A stretch of DNA of 64,000 nucleotides. Source: Paenibacillus protaetiae (lineage in GTDB: Bacteria; Bacillota; Bacilli; Paenibacillales; Paenibacillaceae). The position numbers and the translations under genes are program-made. Of the stretch, positions 17,708 to 26,726 are shown one piece after another (within the stretch, counting starts at the first letter, position 1; each line of letters opens with the position of its first letter). The stretch is from assembly GCF_004135365.1 (NCBI RefSeq), contig NZ_CP035492.1, positions 806,001 through 870,000 of the forward strand. The letters are read 5' to 3'. Below the pieces are notes generated by a model. The model worked only from the letters and a program-made list of their open reading frames with translations, was not told where the DNA came from and did not search any database.

Positions 17708-19044
17708 ACGGCGAACCACTCAAGAGGCCTGTGCTTAACGCAGCCAAATATAAAGAACAGCTTGTCCGAATCGATCCGATACGGGTGAACGGCAAAGTAA
17801 CACAAGTGATTGGGCTTACGGTTGAGTCCGAAGGCCCGGATGCGAGCATCGGCGAAGTATGCCTCATTTATCCAAACAAAAGCGCAAAGCCAATCAAAGC
17901 GGAAGTGGTAGGCTTCCGGGATAATAAGGTGCTTCTAATGCCGTTAGGCGAGCTTCAAGCGATCAGCCCCGGCTGCGACGTGGTCGGAACCGGCAAACCG
18001 CTGACGGTGCAGGTTGGCTCCGAGCTGCTGGGCAAAGTGCTGAACGGTCTCGGTGAACCGCTTGACGGATCGTTCCTGCCCGGGCGCATGCCGCATTACT
18101 CGACATCGAATGAACCAAGCAATCCGCTGCTTCGGCCGCGAGTCAAGACGCCTCTTGGCATCGGCGTACGCGCCATTGACGGCTTGCTGACGGTCGGGCA
18201 AGGGCAGCGCGTAGGCATATTTGCCGGTTCCGGCGTTGGCAAAAGCACGCTGCTTGGCATGATTGCGAGAAATACGACGGCAGATGTAAACGTCATAGCG
18301 CTAATCGGCGAACGCGGCCGTGAAGTTCTTGAGTTTATTGAAAAGGACCTTGGCCCCGAAGGGCTTGCGCGTTCGGTTGTGATCGTCGCCACATCGGATC
18401 AACCTGCGCTTATCCGGATGAAAGGCGCGCTGATTGCAACGACAATCGCCGAATATTTTCGCGACCGAGGCCTCAATGTGATGCTGATGATGGATTCGGT
18501 CACCCGTTATGCAATGGCGCTGCGCGAGGTAGGGCTTGCAATCGGCGAGCCGCCGGCTACGCGAGGTTATACACCGTCGGTTTTTGCCAATTTGCCGAAG
18601 CTGCTTGAGCGTGCCGGTACCGGCGTGCACGGCTCCATTACGGCCTTTTACACAGTGCTGGTCGATGGCGACGACATGAATGAGCCGATTGCCGACGCTG
18701 TCCGCGGCATTCTGGACGGCCATATCGTGCTTAGCCGCCATCTGGCGAATAAAGGGCAGTACCCGGCAATTGATGTGCTGCAGTCGGTCAGCCGCGTTAT
18801 GAAAGAAATCGTGACGGACGAGCAGTCCGATGCGGCCAATGAATTCAAGCGCCTTCTCTCTATTTATAGAGATTCGGAAGACTTGATCAATATCGGGGCG
18901 TATCAGAGCGGTTCGAACAAAGAAATTGATAAAGCTCTGGAATCAATTGAACAAATTCAGAGCTATATTCGCCAAAAGACGAATGAAAAAATATCGCTTC
19001 AAGAAGCCCAAGACCAGCTGGTCATTGATTTTTACAGGAGATGA
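17704..19044 (+). CDS. fliI: Flagellar export ATPase FliI
   Basis: 446 residues; hexameric F1-like ATPase that energises flagellar export. Walker A is GSGVGKST at 175-182. Walker B is in VMLMMDSVTRYAMA near 260-273, and the substrate motif GEPPATRGYTPSVFANLPKLLER follows. GTG 17704 overlaps the fliH stop. It closely matches F-type beta subunits, but position between fliH and fliJ fixes it as FliI. Confidence 0.96.
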   Translation: MNGEPLKRPVLNAAKYKEQLVRIDPIRVNGKVTQVIGLTVESEGPDASIGEVCLIYPNKSAKPIKAEVVGFRDNKVLLMPLGELQAISPGCDVVGTGKPLTVQVGSELLGKVLNGLGEPLDGSFLPGRMPHYSTSNEPSNPLLRPRVKTPLGIGVRAIDGLLTVGQGQRVGIFAGSGVGKSTLLGMIARNTTADVNVIALIGERGREVLEFIEKDLGPEGLARSVVIVATSDQPALIRMKGALIATTIAEYFRDRGLNVMLMMDSVTRYAMALREVGLAIGEPPATRGYTPSVFANLPKLLERAGTGVHGSITAFYTVLVDGDDMNEPIADAVRGILDGHIVLSRHLANKGQYPAIDVLQSVSRVMKEIVTDEQSDAANEFKRLLSIYRDSEDLINIGAYQSGSNKEIDKALESIEQIQSYIRQKTNEKISLQEAQDQLVIDFYRR

Positions 19045-19051
19045 GTAAGAA

Positions 19052-19498
19052 GTGGCTGCTTTCCGGTACTCTTTTCAAAAAATCGTAGATTTGAAATCAA
19101 GCGAAAAAACGCAAGCGGAATGGTTGTTGTCATCCGCGCTTGGCGAGCTCCAGTCCGAGGAGCTATCGCTGCGGCAGCTGCAGGAAGAACGGGAAGTTTG
19201 GGAACGCAACGTATTGGAAAACGCCCAGTCTTCCACTTCCCTGGCTGAGCTTCAGCTCATCCAGCAATACATCGAGTTTCTGGACGAATCCATTGCGCGC
19301 AAGCTTGCGGCAGTGAAGCGTGCCCAAAAGTCTGTTGAGCTGAAAAGAATGCGGCTGTCCGATACCGTCAAAGACGAAAAGGTATGGCTGAAAGCGAAGG
19401 ACCGTGCCCTCGAGCGTTTCCGTTATGACATGCAGCTGAAAGAGCAGAATGAGCTGGATGAGTTCGCTACCGTCCGTTACATCACATCTGCTCCGTAA
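19052..19498 (+). CDS. fliJ: Flagellar export protein FliJ
   Basis: 148 residues, almost all coiled coil, as in FliJ, the central stalk that links FliI to the FlhA gate. It begins MAAFRYSFQKIVDLKSSEKT and continues with heptad-rich stretches (LGELQSEELSLRQLQEEREV and KDEKVWLKAKDRALERF). GTG 19052 is the start, with ACAGGAGATGAG upstream. The family is weakly conserved, so context carries weight. Confidence 0.9.
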   Translation: MAAFRYSFQKIVDLKSSEKTQAEWLLSSALGELQSEELSLRQLQEEREVWERNVLENAQSSTSLAELQLIQQYIEFLDESIARKLAAVKRAQKSVELKRMRLSDTVKDEKVWLKAKDRALERFRYDMQLKEQNELDEFATVRYITSAP

Positions 19499-19534
19499 CA
19501 AACGAGCAAGGCTGGCTAGAAGGAGTGATCGATT

Positions 19535-20461
19535 TTGACGGATTTAGAAACCGAGAAGCAGGGTTACAGCGTGCTGGAGCGGATTATGTTTTTTGTGACG
19601 CCAATCCTGTTTACGCTCGTGCTGCTTGGTGTTCTGCTGACTTTATTCAATTTTGACATGCGCAATAAAATGCTGGAGATCGGCGATTCCATTCCGCTGC
19701 TGAAAGAAGTGCTGCCGGAGCCGCAAACGAAGGCAGAAGGGCACACTGGCGGTTCGGACGATCAGACGCGTTCAGCGAATTTGTCGAAGCAAGTAACTCA
19801 GCTGCAGGCAGAACTGACGGATAAAAGCAAAGAGCTGGAGCAGGCAAACGAAGCTAAAACCGCACAGGATCAGCGGATTGCCGACTTGCAGGCGGAGAAC
19901 GACCAGCTGAAGCTGACGGCTGAATCGGCTAAAGATGAGGAATATGAAGCGAATGTGAAAGAGCTGGCTAATGTTTACGCCAAAATGATGCCAAGCAAAG
20001 CCGCGCCTATACTGGAATCTATGAATGTAGACGAGATGGCGCTGGTGCTTGGAGCGATGGCGCCGAACAACCGCGCCCGCGTGCTCGAAAAGATGAACCC
20101 GCAAGTGGCTGCGGAAGTGTCCCTGAAGCTGAAGGATGCGGTTACCTCCAAAGACCTAGATATTAAAGCATTGCAAGCACAGTTAAAGGATGCGGAAAAC
20201 AAGCCGTCTTCAGCGACGCAGTCTGCCGCTGCCATACCGTCAACGCTTGACGATGCGCAGCTGAAATCGACGTTCTCGACGATGGACCCGAAAAGCGCTG
20301 GTACGCTTCTGATTAAAATGGCTGCTGTCAGCCCAAGCAAAGTGCTTCGGATTTTAAAAGCGGTTGATGATTCGACGCGGTCCAGCATTTTGGCTGAAAT
20401 GTCCAGCCAGGATGATAAAGTGACCGCAGATTTGATGGCTCAGCTAATGGCCGGCAAATAA
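19535..20461 (+). CDS. MotE/YlxF-like flagellar membrane protein with MgtE-N-like domain
   Basis: 308 residues. A short cytosolic start is followed by one membrane segment at about 17-38 (IMFFVTPILFTLVLLGVLLT). A coiled coil (LSKQVTQLQAELTDKSKELE) follows, then two MgtE-N-like helical repeats: LANVYAKMMPSKAAPILESM with LVLGAMAPNNRARVLEKM, and TFSTMDPKSAGTLLIKMAAV with RILKAVDDSTRSSILAEM. B. subtilis YlxF and rhizobial MotE share this plan and position between fliJ and fliK. A stator or export role is inferred from the neighbours. The start is TTG 19535, with AAGGAGTG upstream. Confidence 0.85.
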   Translation: MTDLETEKQGYSVLERIMFFVTPILFTLVLLGVLLTLFNFDMRNKMLEIGDSIPLLKEVLPEPQTKAEGHTGGSDDQTRSANLSKQVTQLQAELTDKSKELEQANEAKTAQDQRIADLQAENDQLKLTAESAKDEEYEANVKELANVYAKMMPSKAAPILESMNVDEMALVLGAMAPNNRARVLEKMNPQVAAEVSLKLKDAVTSKDLDIKALQAQLKDAENKPSSATQSAAAIPSTLDDAQLKSTFSTMDPKSAGTLLIKMAAVSPSKVLRILKAVDDSTRSSILAEMSSQDDKVTADLMAQLMAGK

Positions 20462-20496
20462 CCGATTTTCTGTAACAGGAAAGGAGGTGAAACAAA

Positions 20497-21867
20497 ATGG
20501 GAATGAATGTTTCGCAAGCATTGCCGCAATCCGTACCGGTAGCGTCCTCCGCTGGTTCTGCTCAGGCGCCAAGCGGCGGCGCAGGCGCTTTTCAGCAGCT
20601 GGTGCAAAAAGCAGGACAAGCTGTCCCCGCAGCAAACGGCACAGGCGGAGCAGCAGCCAAACCGCAGGAGGCGCTTATTCCGGTGCAGGTGGAAGATGCG
20701 GCAGCTCAGCTGGATGGTCAGCCTGCGGCAGAAACCTTGCTGGACCTCATCGGGAAGCTGCTCGAAGGGCTGCAGCAAACGGATGATCAGGACGAGCAAG
20801 CAGACAGACCTGCCGATGAGGAGCCAGACGATCTGCAAGGCGCTTTGGACCAGCTTAACGCGCTGTTTGCGCTGCTTGGCGCGGAGCCGGTTGTTCCTTT
20901 TAACAGCCAGCTGGCGGGACAAGCACAGTCCGCTTCTGCCAATGCCGAGGAGCTGAAAGCAACGATCAAGGACGCGCTTATTGAGCTTCAGGGCATGATT
21001 CAGCAAGGAACTGTACAGCAAGTGCGCGGAACGGATGTGAACGAGCTGCTTCAGGGCCAATTGAAATCTATTGCAGAGCTGATCAGCGGCGGACAAGACA
21101 AACCGGCTTCAGGCAAAAGCAAAACTGCGGCTGAGCAGACCGCTGGCATAGGAAACAGCTTCAGCATCCAGTCCGACAGCAAAACGGCACCGGCGAATTC
21201 TGCAGCGCTGCTGCAGCGGTTATCGACGCAAACATCCAATTTGTCGGTCCTCATCGCTTCCGCAAACCAGGAGCAAGCGCCGGAAGATCGTGAAGACGGG
21301 CTGCGAGGACAACCGGCCGAACTTTTTTCAAGCATATTGAATCAAGCTAATCCGACGGCTGCAGCATCTTCTCCGGCCGCAGCGGCTAAAGGGGCCGTTG
21401 CCGGATATGTCAATGCGAATCAATTTGCGCAATCCATGACGGATTTTATCGTACAAAAGTTTGATGTCACGTCTTTAAACGGCGTAACGGAAGCTAAAAT
21501 TCAACTGACGCCGGAACATCTCGGAAAGCTGGATTTACGCATTTCAGTCCAAAACGGTCAGCTGACCGCGATATTCCATGCAGATTCGGCTGCGGCAAAA
21601 GATATGCTGGATAATCAAATGGCCCAGCTGAGGTCTGCGCTTCAAGCGCAAGGCTTGACGGTTGACAAGCTGGAAGTTTGGGACGGGCAGCCTTCGGCTT
21701 ATTTCTCCGAGGGGCGCGAAGGGCGAGGCGGCAATGGCCAGCAAGCGCCAAAAGCCAAATTTGACGATGCGTTGGAAGGCGTAGATGCAGACTTTGAAGA
21801 AGAAATGGCTGAACAGCAGGCCATTCAGCATTTAGGTTACGGCAGAGCGATCAACACAGCTGTATAG
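20497..21867 (+). CDS. fliK: Flagellar hook-length control protein FliK
   Basis: 456 residues. The N-terminal two thirds are low-complexity, rich in Ala, Gln and Gly, as in molecular rulers. The conserved Flg_hook domain is at about 325-410: EAKIQLTPEHLGKLDLRISV, then LTAIFHADSAAAKDMLDNQ and LRSALQAQGLTVDKLEVW. A Gly-rich acidic tail follows. FliK measures the hook and signals FlhB to switch substrates. AGGAGGTGA precedes ATG 20497. Confidence 0.93.
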   Translation: MGMNVSQALPQSVPVASSAGSAQAPSGGAGAFQQLVQKAGQAVPAANGTGGAAAKPQEALIPVQVEDAAAQLDGQPAAETLLDLIGKLLEGLQQTDDQDEQADRPADEEPDDLQGALDQLNALFALLGAEPVVPFNSQLAGQAQSASANAEELKATIKDALIELQGMIQQGTVQQVRGTDVNELLQGQLKSIAELISGGQDKPASGKSKTAAEQTAGIGNSFSIQSDSKTAPANSAALLQRLSTQTSNLSVLIASANQEQAPEDREDGLRGQPAELFSSILNQANPTAAASSPAAAAKGAVAGYVNANQFAQSMTDFIVQKFDVTSLNGVTEAKIQLTPEHLGKLDLRISVQNGQLTAIFHADSAAAKDMLDNQMAQLRSALQAQGLTVDKLEVWDGQPSAYFSEGREGRGGNGQQAPKAKFDDALEGVDADFEEEMAEQQAIQHLGYGRAINTAV

Positions 21868-21902
21868 GCAAGGCAGCCATAGCAGGACGGAGGTGAACGG
21901 AT

Positions 21903-22436
21903 ATGGCAGTTAGCGGAATATCCGGCAATTCGTACAACAACCCGCCCAAAAGCGTTACAGGCGGAAGCGGCTCGGAGCTTGGCAAAGACGCTTTTCTTCA
22001 GCTGCTTGTCGAGCAATTAAAAAATCAGGACCCGATGAACCCGATGGACAATACGCAATATATTGCGCAGCTTACGCAGTTTACTTCCGTCGAGCAGCTG
22101 ATGAACATTTCGACGAAGCTGGACAGCCTTTCGATGGATTTAGGATCGGCATCCACCTTAATCGGCAAAACGATCGGCTGGGCGGAGATGAACGACGAAG
22201 GGCAGCCTGTTATGAAAAGCGGAGTTGTCGATTCGATCTATGCGGGTGACGACGGATTGTACGCGCAAGTTGGCGACAGGCAAATTCTGCTTAGTGTCAT
22301 TCAGTCGGTAACGGATGCTTCAGAAGCTCCGGATGGCACCGGCGAGCAGCCGGGTGACGATAGCGGGAATGCCGCTGATGGCGGAGACGGCGCCGATGGC
22401 GGAAGCGGCGAGGCTGAAGGAGCGGAGCAGGCATGA
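21903..22436 (+). CDS. flgD: Flagellar hook assembly scaffold protein FlgD
   Basis: 177 residues; the hook cap. The conserved N-terminal block is LGKDAFLQLLVEQLKNQDPM followed by NPMDNTQYIAQLTQFTSVEQ. After it come STLIGKTIGW and a short beta part. The last 35 residues are an acidic Gly/Asp/Ala tail (NAADGGDGADGGSGEAEGAE) not needed by the family. It is shorter than enterobacterial FlgD, as usual in Bacillales. Its stop overlaps the next gene's ATG. Confidence 0.94.
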   Translation: MAVSGISGNSYNNPPKSVTGGSGSELGKDAFLQLLVEQLKNQDPMNPMDNTQYIAQLTQFTSVEQLMNISTKLDSLSMDLGSASTLIGKTIGWAEMNDEGQPVMKSGVVDSIYAGDDGLYAQVGDRQILLSVIQSVTDASEAPDGTGEQPGDDSGNAADGGDGADGGSGEAEGAEQA

Positions 22437-22831
22437 ACGATTCGATCAGGATCGGTCAGCTGTATCCGGTTAACCAGACTCCGCTCGCCAAAGGGAAACC
22501 AGCGCCTGCAGGAGCTGCAGCGGGTACAGGAAGTTCTTCTTTCAAGGAGCTGTTGGAGAGCAGCAAGCTAAAGTTCAGCCATCATGCGGAGATCCGCATG
22601 AAGCAGCGCGGCATTGAGCTGCGGGCGGATTCCATTGCCCAAATCAATCAAGCCGTTGAACAGGCAGAGCAAAAAGGCGCTGTAAATTCGCTGATTGTAT
22701 ATCGCGATATTGCGATGATTGTGAATGTGCCAAGCCGGACTGTCGTAACCGCGATGGACGGCAAGCAGATGGAAAGCACCGTTTTTACGCAAATTGACAG
22801 TGCCGTAATTGTAAAGGAAGGCCGGACCTAA
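22433..22831 (+). CDS. TIGR02530-type flagellar operon protein
   Basis: 132 residues. The C-terminal part, KFSHHAEIRMKQRGIELRAD to VNVPSRTVVTAMDGKQM and ending TQIDSAVIVKEG, matches the 'flagellar operon protein' family found between flgD and the hook gene in Firmicutes. The N-terminal 35 residues are Pro/Ala/Gly-rich and probably flexible. It has no signal peptide or membrane segment. The role is unknown; the place in the operon suggests hook assembly. The ATG overlaps the flgD stop. Confidence 0.85.
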   Translation: MNDSIRIGQLYPVNQTPLAKGKPAPAGAAAGTGSSSFKELLESSKLKFSHHAEIRMKQRGIELRADSIAQINQAVEQAEQKGAVNSLIVYRDIAMIVNVPSRTVVTAMDGKQMESTVFTQIDSAVIVKEGRT

Positions 22832-22896
22832 CAGGGGCCGCAGGCTGCGGAACGAATGAAGCAGCCCATTCCAACACAGATGGAGGATGAAGGGAA

Positions 22897-23709
22897 ATGC
22901 TCAGATCGATGTATTCCGGCGTATCCGGGATGAAAGCCTTTCAAACGAAGCTTGACGTAATCGGCAACAACATTGCTAACGTCAATACGGTTGGGTTTAA
23001 ATCCAGCCGCATTATGTTTTCGGATATTTTGAGCCAGACGGTCAGCGGCGCAACAACGCCTGAAGCAGACGAACAAGGCGGCGTCAATCCGAAGCAGGTA
23101 GGCCTTGGCGTAGCGGCTGCTTCGATCAGCACCGTCCATACGCAAGGCAGCGCGATGACCACGAACGACGGCAAAGACTTGCGTATTGACGGCGACGGAT
23201 TTTTTGTGGTGCAGGCTAACGGCGACAGCGAAATGCTGCTGACACGCGCCGGCAATTTTACGCTGGATGCCAATCGGCAGCTGGTTACGGCAGACGGCTA
23301 CTATGTACTGAGCACTGACGGTACGCCGATTACGCTGGATGAGGACGTAACGTCCTTCTCGATCTCCCAGGACGGCAACGTCATGGCGACAACAGCGGAC
23401 GGCACGGAATCGGTCGGCCAAATCGCAATTGCCCGCGTTACGAACCCAAGCGGCCTTGAAAAAGTCGGCGGCAGCAAATACCGCCTGACCGGAAATGCCG
23501 ACTTGGCGGATTCCGTCGAAGATCTGATTGATGCTCCCGGCGTAGACGGCCGCGGTTCGATTATTGCCGGACAGCTTGAGATGTCCAATGTCGACTTGAC
23601 CGACGAATTTACCGAGATGATTGTCGCGCAGCGCGGTTTCCAAGCGAATTCCCGCATCATTACGACTTCCGACAGCATTTTGGAAGAGGTCGTCAACCTG
23701 AAGCGATAA
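22897..23709 (+). CDS. flgG: Flagellar hook protein (FlgE/FlgG family)
   Basis: 270 residues. The N-terminal axial signature MLRSMYSGVSGMKAFQTKLD and IGNNIANVNTVGFK, a central DGDGFFVVQ block, and the C-terminal EMSNVDLTDEFTEMIVAQRG helix mark a hook/distal-rod protein. Annotation pipelines usually name it FlgG, but the gene after flgD in B. subtilis encodes the hook itself (FlgE), also about 264 residues, so hook is the likely role. Genes for separate rod proteins of this family usually lie elsewhere. ATGGAGGATGAAGGG lies upstream of ATG 22897. Confidence 0.92.
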   Translation: MLRSMYSGVSGMKAFQTKLDVIGNNIANVNTVGFKSSRIMFSDILSQTVSGATTPEADEQGGVNPKQVGLGVAAASISTVHTQGSAMTTNDGKDLRIDGDGFFVVQANGDSEMLLTRAGNFTLDANRQLVTADGYYVLSTDGTPITLDEDVTSFSISQDGNVMATTADGTESVGQIAIARVTNPSGLEKVGGSKYRLTGNADLADSVEDLIDAPGVDGRGSIIAGQLEMSNVDLTDEFTEMIVAQRGFQANSRIITTSDSILEEVVNLKR

Positions 23710-23727
23710 CAGTTAAGGAAAGCTGGC

Positions 23728-23763
23728 GGGGGACTGTCAACGTCCCCCTCATGCATTGGGGGG
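23728..23763 (+). promoter_or_regulatory. Hairpin between flgG and flbD that competes with the flbD ribosome binding site
   Basis: GGGGGAC (23728-23734) and GTCCCCC (23742-23748) form a perfect 7-bp stem with a 7-base loop. The same CCCCC can pair instead with GGGGGG at 23758-23763, the Shine-Dalgarno sequence of flbD six bases before its ATG. There is no T run, so this is not a standard terminator. Confidence 0.45.
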
Positions 23764-23769
23764 TAAATT

Positions 23770-23991
23770 ATGATTACGGTTACGCGGCTTAACGGGACGC
23801 AAGTAATGATTAATGCATTGCTCATTGAGACAGCCGAGGCAACACCCGATACAGTCATTACGCTATCGACCGGCAAAAAAATCGTCGTCAAAGAATCGAC
23901 GACTGAGCTGCGGGGCCTTGTACAGCAGTTTCTAAGAACGATCGGATTAACTGCAGCGGCAGCCCACAAGATCGAGCAAACGGAGGACTAA
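23770..23991 (+). CDS. FlbD/SwrD family flagellar protein
   Basis: 73 residues. MITVTRLNGTQVMINALLIE, then TPDTVITLSTGKKIVVKEST is the FlbD (COG1582) pattern. The B. subtilis relative at this position, SwrD (YlzI), is needed for full motor power and swarming; the same role is inferred here. It is small, soluble and mostly beta. GGGGGG precedes ATG 23770. Confidence 0.88.
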   Translation: MITVTRLNGTQVMINALLIETAEATPDTVITLSTGKKIVVKESTTELRGLVQQFLRTIGLTAAAAHKIEQTED

Positions 23992-23996
23992 TCGTT

Positions 23997-24458
23997 ATGA
24001 AAAAGATGCTGCCTTGGATCGTTACCTTATTGCTGGCGATCTCCCTGATTGCCGTAGTTGCGATCATTTTATTTAATTCGATTGTGGATGATCCGCCCAA
24101 AACAGCGGACGCACAGCCGGTTGCGGTGAAGAAGCTGAATGCTGACGAACTGGTTGCGGTAACTTCCGAGCTGAAGGATTTCAAACGCAACTTGAAAGAT
24201 CCCGATTATGTCGTTCTTCTGAATCTCGCTTTTCAGCTGGACAGCAAAAAAGCCAAAGCCGAGTTCGACAAAGTGCTGGATATTGAAGTGAAACCTATCA
24301 TTAACCGGGTTGTGGCGGATATGAGCGAAGAAGATTTGAGAGGTTCGCAAGGCGAAGACACTTTGGAAGCCAAATTGCTGACGCTCATTAATCCAGTGCT
24401 TCCGACCGGCAAGCTCGTCAAGGTTGAAATTACCGATTTTATTATCCAGCAGCTTTAG
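23997..24458 (+). CDS. fliL: Flagellar basal body-associated protein FliL
   Basis: 153 residues; single-pass membrane protein around the stator. A short N-terminus MKKMLP leads into a membrane segment at about 5-28 (WIVTLLLAISLIAVVAIILF). The extracytoplasmic domain has YVVLLNLAFQLDSKKAKAEF and ends VKVEITDFIIQQL, both typical of FliL. It begins 5 bases after the flbD stop. Confidence 0.93.
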   Translation: MKKMLPWIVTLLLAISLIAVVAIILFNSIVDDPPKTADAQPVAVKKLNADELVAVTSELKDFKRNLKDPDYVVLLNLAFQLDSKKAKAEFDKVLDIEVKPIINRVVADMSEEDLRGSQGEDTLEAKLLTLINPVLPTGKLVKVEITDFIIQQL

Positions 24459-24498
24459 CATGTAGAAGAAATGCCGACATGAGAAGGGGGTGAGAGAG

Positions 24499-25500
24499 TT
24501 GGTTGATGTATTATCGCAGAATGAGATTGACGCGCTGCTTGCCGCATTGTCCTCCGGCGAAATGGATGCCGAGGAGCTGAAAAAGGAAGAAACAACGAAG
24601 AAAATCCGGGTGTACGATTTCAAGCGCGCCGTCCGTTTCTCGAAGGATCACATTCGCAGCTTGACTCGCATACACGAGAATTTCGCGCGATATTTGACAA
24701 CCTACTTCTCCGCGCAGCTTCGTACTTTCGTTCAAATCAGTGTCGTGCAGGTGGAACAGCTGCCTTATGACGAATTTATCCGCTCTATTCCGAAAATGAC
24801 CATTTTGAACATTTTTGAAGCGGAGCCGCTGGAAGGCAGAATGGTGCTGGAGGTTAACCCTAATGTCGCCTTTGCCATGCTGGACAGGCTGTTAGGCGGT
24901 CCGGGAATGGCGCCTGCCAAAATCCAGAATTTGACCGAAATCGAAACGATTGTGATCGAGAGAATTTTTAGAGGCACGTTTGAAAGCTTAAAGGATGCCT
25001 GGAAGACGATCTTGGACATATCGCCTCGTCTGGAAGCGCTCGAAACGAATCCGCAATTTATGCAAATCGTTTCGCCCAATGAGACGATTGCGCTTATTTC
25101 ATTAAGCACCAAAATTGGCGATACGACCGGCATGATTAATTTATGTATCCCGCATGTTGTACTTGAACCGATTATGCCGCGCCTGTCTGCACATCATTGG
25201 TTCGTATCGCAAAAGAAAGAGCGCGCGCCTGAGGAAGTAGAGATGCTGGAGCACCGCGTCAGCAAAGCGAAACTTCCGATTGTAGCTGAGCTTGGGGATT
25301 CTACGATAACGATCCAAGAGTTTCTAAGTTTAAATGTTGGCGACGTTATTTCCCTGAAAAAACCGACGAACGAAGGGCTTCGCATTAAAGTTGGCGATAA
25401 GCTGAAGTTTATAGGCAGCCCGGGAAGTATTAAAGATCGCCTGGCCGTTCAAGTAGACGAGGTAGTCAGCGAAGGAGTGGAAGAGGAATATGACGAGTAA
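24499..25500 (+). CDS. fliM: Flagellar motor switch protein FliM
   Basis: 333 residues. The N-terminal CheY-binding peptide is VLSQNEIDALLAAL. The CheC-like middle domain runs from YDFKRAVRFSKDHIRSLTRI, and the FliN-like domain at the end includes ELGDSTITIQEFLSLNVGDV. It forms the C ring with FliG and FliY. TTG 24499 is preferred (AAGGGGGTGA 5 bases upstream); GTG 24490 is possible but lies inside that ribosome binding site. The end overlaps fliY. Confidence 0.95.
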   Translation: MVDVLSQNEIDALLAALSSGEMDAEELKKEETTKKIRVYDFKRAVRFSKDHIRSLTRIHENFARYLTTYFSAQLRTFVQISVVQVEQLPYDEFIRSIPKMTILNIFEAEPLEGRMVLEVNPNVAFAMLDRLLGGPGMAPAKIQNLTEIETIVIERIFRGTFESLKDAWKTILDISPRLEALETNPQFMQIVSPNETIALISLSTKIGDTTGMINLCIPHVVLEPIMPRLSAHHWFVSQKKERAPEEVEMLEHRVSKAKLPIVAELGDSTITIQEFLSLNVGDVISLKKPTNEGLRIKVGDKLKFIGSPGSIKDRLAVQVDEVVSEGVEEEYDE

Positions 25501-26704
25501 AGACTATTTGTCCCAAGAGGAAATTGATGCGCTGCTTCGCCAGTCCTCTGCTGGTGAAGAGCAAGGAGCATCTGCGGCGCCGGAAGAAGATCTTGGTTCG
25601 TATTTGACTCCGATTGAACAAGATGCGCTTGGCGAAATCGGCAATATTACTTTCGGCAGCGCAGCGACGGCGTTATCTACGCTGCTTGGCCGTAAAGTCG
25701 ACATTACGACGCCTGAAGTTAATCTGGTAAAACGGGAAAATTTAAGCGATGAATTTCCGAAGCCGCATGTCGCGGTTAGCGTGCAGTATGTAGACGGCTT
25801 TCAGGGCATTAACTCGCTTGTGATTAAGACCAAAGACGCCCAAGTGATTGCGGATTTGATGCTTGGCGGCGAAGGCACGGTTACAGCCGAAGAATTAAAC
25901 GAAATACATATAAGCGCCGTACAGGAAGCCATGAATCAAATGATGGGCTCTTCTGCGACGTCGATGTCTACGATATTTAACCGTCTGGTCAACATATCTC
26001 CTCCAGGCATTGATATATTGGACGTGAACAATGGCGAAGGCGTATCGCATCTGCCATCCGACGATGTGTTTATTAAAATATCGTTCCGTCTAACCATTGG
26101 CGACTTGATAGATTCCAGAATTATGCAGCTGATTCCGATTCCGTTTGCGAAGCAAATGGTGGCCACCTTGATGGGAGCTGAAGAAGAAGCAGCGCCGGCT
26201 TATGAAGCGCCAGCAGCCGTATACGCTCCGCCGGAACAGCCGGCCCCTATGTATGCGCCGCCGGCAGTCCATCAGGAGCCGATTTTTGAACAGCCTGCGC
26301 CAGCAGCCGGAATGGGAGTGCCATTTGACACAGGAAGTCAGCCTTCCGTACCACAAGCTTTCGGAAACGTTTCGACAAGAAATGTCAATGTCCAGCCGGT
26401 ACAGTTCGCAAATTTCAACAATGCTTCCTATGTTCAACAAGATGCGACAAATCTTAATTTACTTCTCGACATTCCCCTTAAGGTAACGGTAGAATTAGGA
26501 AGGACCCAGAAGCAAATTAAGGATATTTTGGAATTGTCGCAAGGCTCGATTATCGAGTTGGACAAGCTTGCCGGAGAGCCTGTTGATATTTTGGTTAACA
26601 ACAAGCTGATTGCAAAAGGTGAAGTTGTCGTAATCGACGAAAATTTTGGTGTTCGTGTCACGGACATCGTTAGCCAATGGGACCGCATTCAAAAATTACA
26701 ATAG
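25490..26704 (+). CDS. fliY: Flagellar motor switch phosphatase FliY
   Basis: 404 residues. The N-terminus has a CheY-binding peptide (YLSQEEIDALL). The CheC-type phosphatase core has two E-x-x-N motifs, Glu49/Asn52 in GEIGNITFGSAATALS and Glu146/Asn149 in AVQEAMNQMMGSSATS. A Pro/Ala-rich linker (about 230-290) leads to a FliN domain near 325-400 (LDIPLKVTVELGRTQKQIKD). FliY removes phosphate from CheY-P at the switch and replaces FliN in Bacillales. It overlaps fliM by 11 bases. Confidence 0.95.
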   Translation: MTSKDYLSQEEIDALLRQSSAGEEQGASAAPEEDLGSYLTPIEQDALGEIGNITFGSAATALSTLLGRKVDITTPEVNLVKRENLSDEFPKPHVAVSVQYVDGFQGINSLVIKTKDAQVIADLMLGGEGTVTAEELNEIHISAVQEAMNQMMGSSATSMSTIFNRLVNISPPGIDILDVNNGEGVSHLPSDDVFIKISFRLTIGDLIDSRIMQLIPIPFAKQMVATLMGAEEEAAPAYEAPAAVYAPPEQPAPMYAPPAVHQEPIFEQPAPAAGMGVPFDTGSQPSVPQAFGNVSTRNVNVQPVQFANFNNASYVQQDATNLNLLLDIPLKVTVELGRTQKQIKDILELSQGSIIELDKLAGEPVDILVNNKLIAKGEVVVIDENFGVRVTDIVSQWDRIQKLQ

Positions 26705-26726
26705 TTCCTTAGGAGGAAACAAGAAG

